Position numbers and translations under genes: made by a program. From Coptis chinensis (lineage: Eukaryota > Streptophyta > Magnoliopsida > Ranunculales > Ranunculaceae), in assembly GCA_015680905.1 (NCBI GenBank), contig CM027377.1:26498501-26562500 (forward strand): DNA of 64,000 nt. Direction: 5' to 3'. Below the pieces are notes generated by a model. The model saw only the letters and a list, made by a program, of their open reading frames with translations. It did not search any database and had not been told where the DNA came from. The first letter of the stretch is position 1; every line of letters begins with the position of its first letter. Shown piece by piece: positions 1 to 9,371 of this stretch.

Positions 1-546
1 GAGGTTATTGGGTTGAAGAAAAGAAAGCTCAATTATTATTCTTGCTTGTATAATTAGCCTACTATTGATGTTAACCGTGATAAATATGGTCTCCAAATGA
101 CTCCAATATAACTTTGCAAAACCACTGCTGATAGTGGCCAGTGGGCAGAGGACATAATCGATCTTTTAGGATCTCCTCAATATCATATATCATGCATTCA
201 TGCACAAATATAAAATAGGCTAAACATGCGCTAAACCTTATAATTATCGTGTTTAGTAGAAAATGAAACTGAGAAATCAGGAAGTTTTGCGGGAACATGA
301 ACATCAATTGAGATAGATATATAGAAATAGTATCCGAACTTTCTTATTCAGAGTGTATTGCTTATGTAAACGTACTACTACATGATCGACATATCATCCA
401 AAGGGGCATTATTAGTTAACAAACTCATGTAAGCAAGCCAAAAACCAAAAGGAAGAAAATAGCACAAAATACATAGCACATCTTTTTAGTACCATATATG
501 GAACGGACCTATATGGAAAGCCAAAGACGAATTAAAAGGTTAAGGC
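1..546. other. Intergenic DNA and 3' flank of the AGP-like gene
   Basis: No credible gene is visible. The right part is probably the 3' untranslated region of the - strand peptide gene that ends at 547. The 78-codon open frame at 71-307 (-) has no recognisable domain and is probably chance. Confidence 0.5.
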
Positions 547-762
547 TTAAATCCTGTCTTTGAGAACCAACAATGAAGCAACAAAGCCAACGAGCCCAAC
601 AACCATTGAAGGGAGAGAAGTGACAGAACTGTTTGGAGCGGGAGCAGGGCTGTCCATACCGGGCATTGGAGGCATCATGCCCGGCATGCTATCAGCAACA
701 ACACTCAATACCAAAATTGCAAAATAAACTGTGAAGATAACAGCAGTTTTGGAGAAAGCCAT
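547..762 (-). CDS. Small arabinogalactan-type cell-surface peptide
   Basis: A single-exon frame of 71 residues. Residues 1-23 are a clear signal peptide (MAFSKTAVIFTVYFAILVLS, then VVA). The mature part is short and rich in Met, Pro and Gly (MPGMMPPMPGM), followed by an Ala-Pro run (SPAPAP) of the kind that becomes hydroxyproline-O-glycosylated in arabinogalactan peptides. The C-terminus (about residues 49-67) is hydrophobic, as in GPI-anchor signals, but ends in the charged KDRI, which is less typical. Known AG peptides are secreted, trimmed and GPI-anchored at the plasma membrane. A TATA-like box lies about 95 bp upstream of the start. The class is fairly sure from architecture; the exact family is not. 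It could also be an unglycosylated small secreted membrane peptide. Confidence 0.7.
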   Translation of the reverse strand: MAFSKTAVIFTVYFAILVLSVVADSMPGMMPPMPGMDSPAPAPNSSVTSLPSMVVGLVGFVASLLVLKDRI

Positions 763-857
763 TTGTATTTAAGTTTGATGAAACGATGCACTCCTTTAGC
801 CTTTGGTAGTTATGTTATCAGTTGTTTGCATTGTATTATGTTCATCACTTTGACCTC

Positions 858-867
858 TATATATAAG
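858..867 (-). promoter_or_regulatory. TATA box of the AGP-like gene
   Basis: The - strand reads CTTATATATA about 95 bp upstream of the ATG at 762, which would place transcription start near 830 and give a ~70-nt leader. Inferred from position only. Confidence 0.5.
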
Positions 868-1249
868 ATTTAACAAGATTTAATCAGGTGTATAGTACAA
901 AATGAGATCATTTGCCAGCGTATTCTGGGAAGTCAGGCGGTGTAGTCTATGGCTATTGTTTTGTGTTTTAACATGACTTTGCTACCAGACGAGGAGCTGG
1001 ATTTTAAAAGATGTAGTACTATGTATGTTGCTGTCACGACGAGAAGACCAAAGCCTTGGTGCTTGCTGCTTGCATTTTGTTTTGGAGCTTTTGGAAAGGT
1101 GAAAATCACTTAGAGAAGTTTGAGTTTTGGAGTAAGTTGATGTGGTGTGTGTTTTACTTATCCTAGTAAAGATAACTTAAAATTTGATCCCGAAATCAGT
1201 TGATCACCGTTAAAATTGTATTATCAAGAAATTGGTCTCAAGGCCCATT
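868..1249. other. Intergenic, no feature seen
   Basis: AT-rich sequence between the AGP-like gene promoter and the palindrome-rich element. No open frame or repeat boundary was recognised. Confidence 0.5.
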
Positions 1250-1394
1250 CCAAGTGAAATGTTTTTTTTTAATCACTTTCAAGGACAATTTTCGGGTCTA
1301 ATTAACCCGGAAAACTAATTTTCGAGTGAAAATAACTTATAAGGACAAATAGTTCGGATTTGAAATAAATATTTTCCAATTTTATCCTTTCAAT

Positions 1395-1695
1395 CGTTTT
1401 GATATGAATAATGAGTGTTCATACCTTATGTTGTTGTATGAACATTGATTATTCATACCCAAATAGATTAATGTACCTCATAAAATATGTTGAGGTATGA
1501 ACAATGATTGTTTATAACTCATGTTGAGATATAAAGAATGATTGTTCATATTTCAATATGTGTTAGTTCTTACTGATCATACATTATGTTGAGGTATGAA
1601 CATTGATTGTTCATACTCCAAATAGATATGGACAATGATTGTTCACAGCTCATGTTGAAGTATGAACAATGATTGTTCATACCCAAATAAGTATG
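1395..1695. repeat. Palindromic minisatellite, left block
   Basis: Repeats of TATGAAC-AATG-ATTGTTCATA type, alternating with CCCAAATAGAT-like spacers and TGTTGAGGTATG. It continues at 7837 after the copia element. Confidence 0.8.
1691..1695. repeat. Target-site duplication, left of copia
   Basis: GTATG directly before the 5' LTR pairs with ATATG at 7837-7841 (4 of 5 bases). Confidence 0.6.
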
Positions 1696-2453
1696 TGTTG
1701 AAATCTCTATTGTATTTTTAAATACTAGTGTGTGTGTGTACAAAGTGGAGGAGATGAACAAAGAGTGTTCTCTCCACTTTAGTGCATAGAAGATAGTCCC
1801 ACATTGGTTATCCACTACTAGCAAGTGAAGTATATGAGGAATTCCTCTACCATAAGGGCGTGCCCTTAGGGTACAAATACTTTTGTGTTAAGACGGATGA
1901 CTCACCCAAAGCCGCACCGAGCTGAGTCGCATTGGGTTTGGGCTTACTGTTGTGTCTAGTGGGTAATGGATTGATCAATTGCCTAAACTTGTTTTTGCTT
2001 TTGCTTCAGCAGCAAGTTTTGGTGTTCAATTACGAGTTGGTCTTTCTTCCTTATCTGTTTAGGAGGCCGACTGCTGTGACTGACCGAACCTCTATATAAA
2101 CAAGACTGTGCATCCATAGAGGGTATTCAATTCAATAGAACTTGTTAAATAATCCTAGAGACAGCAACTCACACATCCAAAGAAACAGAACTCGCAAACC
2201 CCAGGCCTATTCTTCTTCTCTTCTTACTGTAGCTACCAGAGAGAGTTATATTGCTGTTATAGAGAGTAGTTTGTTCTAGTGCAAGTCAAACTGTTGTACA
2301 CCATTGTATCCCGTTAGGAAAATGTCATTGTTGCCTTTCTGCACCACTGGAAGGGGCAAAATCTTTCCTTAAGGACAACCTAATCCGCGCCTTGGTTGTT
2401 CCTTGTTACTACTGTCCCTGTCTCTTCATTGTTTTCTTTATTCGGATACAACA
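1696..2453 (+). repeat. 5' LTR of copia element
   Basis: 758 bp, TGTTG...ACAACA. It contains a TATA box (TATATAAA, 2093-2100). It matches 7052-7836 along its whole length apart from scattered substitutions and a missing GC-rich stretch of about 27 bp present in the 3' copy. Confidence 0.92.
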
Positions 2454-2473
2454 ATCTTAAGGAAAGAATCGAG

Positions 2474-3224
2474 ATGTCTACACCAGCAGACACGCCGAAC
2501 AAAGAAACCAATTCTGGAGTCATGCATAGAGGTTACTTTGACTATGAGAGATGCTGCACCTCTACTGAATGCTCGCAACTTACCCAATGTGTCAAAGATT
2601 GAATCCTTCAACGGTTCACACTTCAAGCGATGGAGAGAAAGGATGTTCTCAGCCCTAGATATACTCAACTATGCAAAGTATCTCACTGATACATCAAATA
2701 ATGATTTCGAAAGAAATCAAGCTGCTTGGCTCAATGGGAATAAGGTATGTCGTCATGCTATTTTGAGTACCTTGTCCAATGAAATTTTTTATATTTATTA
2801 TTCAAATAATAATGCACATAATATATGGAAGGGTTTGAACAAAAAATACATAATAGAGGATGTTGGTACTCATAAATATGTTGTTGGGACTTTTCTAAAG
2901 TTCCAGATGAGACAGGATAGAGATGTAACGTCCCAAATCCATAATTTTTATGTCCTAATTAATGATTTGAAAACTGAGGGTATTGATTTACCCGAAACCT
3001 TTGTTGCTCGATGTTTGATTGAGAAACTCCCCGAGTCTTGGAAACACTATAAGAATAGTATGAAGCATAAGCACAAACAGATGACTCTTGATGATGTGAT
3101 CATTCACATTCACATAGAGGAAAATAATAAGACTTGGGATGAGGTGTTGTCTAAGGAATTCCATTCCAAAGCCAATATCATTGAAGGTAATCCCAACAAA
3201 TCCAATAAAACCTCTAAAAAGTAG
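2474..3224 (+). pseudogene. copia gag, frameshifted
   Basis: The frame opens with ATG at 2474 (MSTPADTPNKE) 20 bp after the LTR. Near 2540 the protein continues in another frame (MRDAAPLLNARNLPNVSKI), so one shift is present. The rest has the plant copia gag signature (UBN2/Retrotran_gag_2): FNGSHFKRWRERM, AAWLNGNKVCRHAILSTLSN, IWKGLNKKY and LPESWKHYKNSM. It ends at a stop at 3222-3224. A CCHC zinc knuckle follows at about 3297-3345 (CYVC, then GH and a further C) but is split by a stop or small deletion after the second cysteine. Not functional as it stands. Confidence 0.85.
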
Positions 3225-3424
3225 AAGTACAACAAAAATAAGAATTTCAAGGTCAAAGACACTTCTTTTAAAATGAGTGGTACTGGCAATGGTAATTGTT
3301 ATGTTTGTTAAACCGGGACATAGGGCTTTTCAGTGTAGGCACAAGAAAAACATTGATGATCCTCCCAATGCTAATTTAGTTGAGAGAGATGATATAATTG
3401 TTGTTGTATTATCACAAGTGTTCA

Positions 3425-6400
3425 TGGCCACTAGGAAGAAGAACTAGGTACTAGATTATGGTGCCACCCGCCACATCTATGGTGATGTTGAAGCCTTCTC
3501 ATACTATATACTAGTGAAAGATGAAAAAGTTTATATGGGTGACTCAAGGTTTGTTCCTGTTGAGGGAACATGCAAGATCCTTCTGAAGTTAACTTAAAGG
3601 AAAACTTTTTCACTTAGTAATGTTCTCCATGTTCCTGAGATTCGTCAGAATCTAATTTCTGTGTCATTACTGGGAAAAGCTGACGTTAAGGTGACTTTTG
3701 AAAGCGATAAGTTCGTTCTAAGTAAGAATGAGAGTTTTTTTGGGAAAGATTATTGTAATAACAATGGTCTTTTCATGTTGAATGTACTTGACAACATTAT
3801 TATTAATAAGAATGAATCTGCTTCTGCTTACTTGCTTGACTCTTTTAATATATGGCATGGTAAACTAGGACATGTGAATGTTCAGTAAATGAAAAGGAAG
3901 AAAGCATGTGGTTTATTGTCTGATTTTTCTAATGATAAATGTGAGATATATGATGAGACTAAAGCCACAAAGAAACCTTGCATAACTGTTTCTAGAGATA
4001 AAAGTGGATTACTAACTCTTATTCATATGGATTTGGGTGAATTAAGAAGTATCATGTCTAGAGGGGGGAAGTTTTATTATATTACATTCATAGATTACTT
4101 CTCTAGGTACACCATGGTATATTTACTTAGAAACAAGCATGAGGCAGGTGAGATGTTTCTCAAGTACAAAGCTGAAGTTGAAAACCAGCTTAACTGTAAG
4201 ATTAAAAGACTTTGGTCTGACAGGGGTAGAGAATATGAGTCTAACCCCTTCTAGGACTTTTGTGACAATAATGACATTATTCATGAGACCATTCCACCAT
4301 AGTCTCCTGAGTCTAATGGAGTAGCCGAACGGAAAAACATAACACTAAAAGAGATGATGAATGATATGCTTGTAAGTTCTAGAGCTTCCTTGACCTTGTG
4401 GGGGGAAGCAATCCTATCTGCTTGCTATATATAGAATATGATACCCAACAAGAAAACAGGGAATAATACACCATATGAATTATGGAAAGGTCATGTACCT
4501 AACCTGAAATACTTCAAAATGTGGGGGTGTCTTGCAAAGGTTCTAGTGAACGAACCTAAAAAGAAAAAATTGGGACCTAGAACTGTTGATTGTATGTTCA
4601 TTGGTTATGCTCATAATAATGCTGCATATAGATTTTTAGTAGTAAAATCTGATAATAACCTTGTCGATGCTAACACTATTATAGAGAGTAAAAATGCTGA
4701 TTTCTTTGAGAATATGTTTCCTTTGAAAATTGGCATTGAGCGGTTGGTTGCTCCTAGTGAACAACAACAATCAACAGATCCTAAAATTTCTGAACAAGAA
4801 ATTCAGAAGAGTAAAAGAGATAGAAAATCCACCAATTTTGGTGATGACTTTTACACGTTTCTTGTTGATGATGATCTTGTGACGTATAATGAGGCAATCA
4901 ATTCTAGAGATGCACCTTTCTGGAAAGATGCTATAAACTCAGAACTAGATTTGATTATATCTAATCACACATGGGAGATAGTTGATCTAGCTCCTGGGGC
5001 GAAATATATACGTTACAAGTGGATCTTCAAAATGAAACTGAAGCTAGATGGTTCCATTGATAAATACAAGGCTAGACTAGTAGTCAAAGGATTCTCCCTA
5101 AAAAAAGGCATTGACTATTTTGATATTTATGCTTCTGTAACTAGGATTTCTTCTATAAGAGTTCTAATGGCTCTCGCTACTATTTATAATTTATTTATTC
5201 ATCAAATGGATGTAAAAACTACATTTTTAAATGGTGATCTTGATGAAGAAATATATATGATGTAGCCTGAGGGTAAAGTACCAGGGAATGAGCATAAGGT
5301 ATGCAAATTAGTTAAGTCTTTATATAGGTTGAAACAAGCGCCAAAACAATGTCATGAAAAGTTTGACAGTGTCATGATGTCCAATGGATATCAAATAAAT
5401 GATGTTGATAAATGTATTTACTTTAATTCTTTTGATGTGAATACATATGTGATTATCTGTCTATATGTGGATGACATGTTAATCATGAGTCCTAGCCTTG
5501 ATGTTGTGAGAAACACCAAGATGTTCTTATCCTCCCAATTTGAAATGAAGGATTTAGGAGAAGCTGATGTGATTCTTGGAATCAAAATCATCAGAAGCTA
5601 TGATGGCTATATGCTTTCACAAGAGCATTATGTTGAGAAGTTTTTGAAGAAGTTTAACTATTATGATAGTAAGCCTGTGTCGACACCTTATGAGGCAAGT
5701 AGTGAACTTCAGAAAAATAATCAACATAGTGTCCTTTAGTCCAAATATGCCCAAATTTTTGGTAGTCTCATGTACTTGATGAATTGCACTAGACCTGACA
5801 TTGCTTATGCAGTTAGCAAGTTAAGCAGATACACTCATTGTCCTACCAAGGAACATTGGAGTGTGTTAGAGAGACTAGTCAAGTACTTGAGAGGAATAAT
5901 GAATTACGGCATACGTTTTAGACAAACTCCACTTGTGATAGAGGGTTATTGTGATGCAAACTGGATATCTGATTCTCATGATATCAAGTTCACCAGTGGT
6001 TATATATTCACCCTTGGTGGAGGTGTAGTCGATCGCTTGGAAATCTTCTAAGCAAACCTTGATAGCTCGTTCAACCATGGAGTCTGAGCTTATTGCTTTA
6101 GATAAAGCAAGTGCTGAGGCTGAGTGGCTTAGAAACCTCTTTGCAAATCTTCCTATTGGTACAAAACCGCCTCTAGCTGTACCTATGCACTGTGATTGTT
6201 AGGCCACAATAACAAAGGCAAAGAGCAAATTGTATAATGGGAAAAGCAGACATATCCGTCTGAGACTACAATCTATAAAGAAACTACTGGAATCTGGAGT
6301 TGTGGCTCTAGATTATGTGAGGTCAGAATTAAATTTGACATATCCTCTGGCCAAACCACTTAGCAGGAGGCAAGTGGTTGAAACGTCGAGGGGGATGAGA

Positions 6401-6469
6401 CTTTTGCCTAAAATAGAGGGCGACACTGACAACAACCCTACCTATGTGATTGGAGATCCCATGAAGTAG
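3425..6469 (+). pseudogene. copia pol (PR-INT-RT-RNase H), broken
   Basis: Protease: DYGATRH at 3457-3477, where the family has D-S/T-G, so the serine is replaced. Integrase: WHGKLGH (3853-3873), a damaged second CxxC (CEIY at about 3943), ITFIDYFSRY with the first Asp, LWSDRGRE with the second, and VAERKN (about 4321) with the Glu. RT: KYIRYKWIFKMKLKLDGS (about 5005) through the catalytic YVDD at 5464-5475. RNase H: GYCDANW (about 5944), ESELIALDKASAEAEW (about 6080) and KHIR-like SRHIRLR. In-frame stops at 3886, 4252, 5263, 5737 and 6199, plus a shift near 6030, show decay. Several stops are TAG where the family usually has Gln, as expected from C-to-T change in methylated DNA. Confidence 0.9.
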
Positions 6470-7040
6470 GTTCAAATGGAAAAACAAGCCACCTAGTCGC
6501 TCTGGTATGCTATCATCTTTTTTTAGACGTCCCACCCTATGACGAGATAATATTTTTGTATACTTTGTAGAACTTGAATTGCAATGAGTAAGGATGAGTT
6601 ATTTTACTCTTATTGGAATCCATAGTCCATTTTATAATGAGATAGTGTATTTTAACTGCAATATACACTTGATGGATATCCACCTACGTGAATGTAGAAC
6701 TGGGTCGGTTCTTATGAGTATTCGGGCAAATACTCTAGAGCATTCATGGAACACAGGCAGTGCAGGGCCAAAAAGTGCAACACCGTAGCACATGCATATA
6801 ATGAAAGGGCAGTGTGGGTGCATGTGATCTATTTTACTACAAGAGAATGTTGGTTCAAAGATTTTTTAATCCACGACTTTCACGTATTATAAGACATGTT
6901 ACTCTATGACTGGTTTAAGCCCGTAAAGCACCAGTATCTTAGGCATTGCTTTTTCAATTCTCTCTGACATTTTGTTAATCCATTTCTTTTGTAATATCCG
7001 GCCTATTCCAAAATAGTGGGGGACTATTAGTATTTTGAAA

Positions 7041-7050
7041 TAGTGGGGGA
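7041..7050 (+). other. Polypurine tract of copia element
   Basis: TAGTGGGGGA immediately before the 3' LTR (one T intervenes). This is the expected primer site for plus-strand DNA synthesis. Confidence 0.65.
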
Positions 7051-7051
7051 T

Positions 7052-7836
7052 TGTTGGAATCTCTATTATATTTCTAAATACTAGTGTGTGTACAAAGTGG
7101 AGGAGATGAACAAAGAGTGTTCTCTCCACTTTAGTGCATAGAAGATAGTCCCACATTGGTTATCCACCACTAGCAAGTGAAGTATATGAGGAATTCCTCT
7201 ACCATAAGGGCGTGCCCTTAGGGTACAAATGTTTTTGTGTTAGGAGGGATGACTCACCCAAAGCCACACACGCGCACGCGCCCGACCGCACCGTACCACA
7301 CCGAGCCGAGTCACGTTGGGTTTGGGCTTACTGTTGTGTCTAGTGGGTACTGGATTGATCAATTGCCTAAACTTGTTTTTGCTTTTGCTTCAGCAGCAAG
7401 TTTCGGTGTTCTATTACGAGTTGGTCTCTCTTCCTTATCTGTTTAGGAGACCGACTGCTGTGACCGACCAAACCTCTATAAAAACAGGACTGTGCGTCCA
7501 TAAAGGGTATTCAATTCAATAGAACTCGTTAAATAATCCCAGAGACAGCAACTCACACATCCAGAGAAACAGAACTCGCAAACCCCAGCCTATTCTTCTT
7601 CCCTTCTTACTGTAGCCACCAGAGAGAGTTATATTGTTGTTCTAGAGAGTAGTTTGTTCTAGTGCAAGTCAAACTATTGTACACCATTGTATCATGTGAG
7701 GAAGACGCCACTGCTGCCTTTCTGCACCACTGGAAGGGGTGAAATTTTTCCTTAAGGACAACCTAATCCGCGCCTTGGTTGTTCCCTATTACTGATGTCC
7801 TTGTCTCTTCATTGTTTTCTTTATTCGAATACAACA
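7052..7836 (+). repeat. 3' LTR of copia element
   Basis: 785 bp, TGTTG...ACAACA, followed by ATATG. It carries about 27 extra GC-rich bases near 7268-7295 compared with the 5' LTR. TATA-like TATAAAAA lies at 7477-7484. Confidence 0.92.
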
Positions 7837-8330
7837 ATATGAACAATCATTGTTTATACTAGTCCAATAGGTGTTTTTACTGATCATACATTACGTTGAG
7901 GTATGAACAGTGATTGTTCATACCCCAAATAGATATGAACAATAAGTGTTCATAGCTCACGTTGAGGTATGAACAATGATTGTTTATAACCCAAATAGGT
8001 ATGAACAATCAGTATGAATAATGATTGTTCATACCCCAAATAAGTATATATGAACAACGATTGTTTATACTCCAATAGGTGTTCTTACTGATTATACATT
8101 ATATTGAGGTATGAACATTAATTGTTCATGCCCCCAAATAGATATGAACAATGATTGTTGATACTCCAATAAGTGTTCTTACTGGTCATATATTATATTG
8201 AGGTATGAACTAGTGATTGTTCAAACTCTAAATAGGCATGAACAATGATTATTCATAGCTCATGATAAGGTATGAACAATGAGTGTTCAAACACTAAATA
8301 GGTATGAACAATGATTGTCCCATTGTTCAT
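7837..8330. repeat. Palindromic minisatellite, right block
   Basis: Continuation of the block at 1395-1695: many copies of TATGAACAATGATTGTTCATA-type palindromes with CCCAAATAGGT and GTGTTCTTACTGATCATA spacers. Confidence 0.8.
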
Positions 8331-8515
8331 ACTATATACACGGGGTTATTTCGGTTGGGCCGGGCCGCTTATTATTTCGTATTAGGAGTATACTTGACAT
8401 TTCATCTACCTAAACCGTTTTTAATTTTGCGTCAAGAGTATACTTGAACTTTCATCTACCCTTTCTTTGTGAGCGATTAAAAAAAAATGTCCTTACGAGT
8501 TACTTTCTTCCCCAA

Positions 8516-8739
8516 TCTGTCTGGGAGAGTTTCTCTCTAATTGTATTATTTCACATGAAAAACTAATGACTAACTAATAAACACAAGTTTCGGCTCAGTA
8601 CACTACAAAGTACAAACAATATCCATAGACTGTACTTAGTACACAAACAATGAAAAAGAGAGTACTATGGGTAGTTGCATTTTTTAGGTTGAGCCCATGT
8701 TCAGGCCCAGTTATGTGCATTTTATTTTCTATATTTATA
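8516..8739. other. Intergenic, no gene seen
   Basis: AT-rich stretch between copy A and the small Helitron-like element. Nothing recognised. Confidence 0.4.
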
Positions 8740-9164
8740 TCTTAATATTAAAGCTCCCACAAGGTGTATTTTTCTAGCTCTCTTAAAATTTCACGTCATC
8801 AATTTCTATTAAAACGGGAATTCCTCTCATATTAAAAAGAGAAATTTTAACACTTATAATTAAAATGAGAATCTTTCTCCTATTATAATGGAATTTTTTT
8901 TCTTATAGAAAAAGAAAAATCTAACACTTCTAATTAAAACGGGAATCATTCTCTTGTTAAAAACGGAAATCACACTTTTAAATTAAAACGTGATCCCTCC
9001 TCTAATTAAAAAATGGTTTTTTAAAATTTAATTAAACTAAATTGTTATGAAATTAAAACGGATTAGCGACAAAAACAGAAATCACAGTTTATTGTTAAAT
9101 TTATATATGTATAGTTATGATTGTTGAACAAATTTTTAAAAGAGCCGGTGCGGTTACTTTCTAG
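8740..9164 (+). mobile_element. Short non-autonomous Helitron-like element
   Basis: It starts TCTTAATATTAAAGC after an A and ends CTAG before a T, which is the Helitron rule (A/TC...CTRR/T). The last bases hold a small hairpin (AGCCG-GTG-CGGTT, about 9143-9155) followed by nine bases to CTAG. The interior is about 420 bp of AT-rich repeats (AAAACGGGAAT variants) with no coding potential. It ends about 207 bp upstream of the EMB2004-like start codon. The 5' end is less certain than the 3' end. Confidence 0.5.
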
Positions 9165-9371
9165 TTTATTATTATTTATTTTCTATATTTCTTATTATTT
9201 TGGAAGTACCCAAACTCTTTTATCGTAGTCAGAATTCAGAAATCAGTAAGCAGCTAAAAACTGGTCTTTCAGAAAAGCCGCTTTTTTATCTTCTTCACTG
9301 TAGTAGTAACAACTAACAAGTAGCATTTCTCTTCTATGCTTTCATAACTCACCTTCTACACTTCATTACCA

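Larger units (their letters stand above)
1696..7836 (+). mobile_element. Ty1-copia LTR retrotransposon, defective
   Basis: A 6.1-kb element on the + strand with two LTRs (1696-2453 and 7052-7836), both beginning TGTTG and ending ACAACA, and a near-matching 5-bp duplication at its edges. Domain order is gag, zinc knuckle, protease, integrase, reverse transcriptase, RNase H; integrase before RT places it in Ty1-copia. A purine tract (TAGTGGGGGA, 7041-7050) sits just before the 3' LTR. No canonical copia primer-binding site (TGGTATCAGAGC) follows the 5' LTR. Reading frames are broken by many stops and shifts. By eye the LTRs are about 95% alike, so the insertion is not recent. It landed inside the palindromic repeat of copy A. 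Confidence 0.95.
1250..8515. mobile_element. Palindrome-rich foldback element, copy A (split by copia)
   Basis: Two arms, about 1250-1695 and 7837-8515, belong to one element split by the copia insertion. The outer parts match copy B (about 20935-21925) read in the opposite orientation: the right arm shares the successive phrases ACTTGACATTTCATCTACC and ACTTGAACTTTCATCTACC, and the left arm shares GTGAAAATAAC and AAGGACAAAT. Both ends carry inverted versions of AGTNACTC next to AAGGACA or TGTCCTT. The core is a run of short palindromes such as TATGAACAATGATTGTTCATA separated by CCCAAATAG-like spacers. No coding capacity is seen. A non-autonomous terminal-inverted-repeat element is the best reading; exact ends and superfamily are unresolved. 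Confidence 0.6.
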
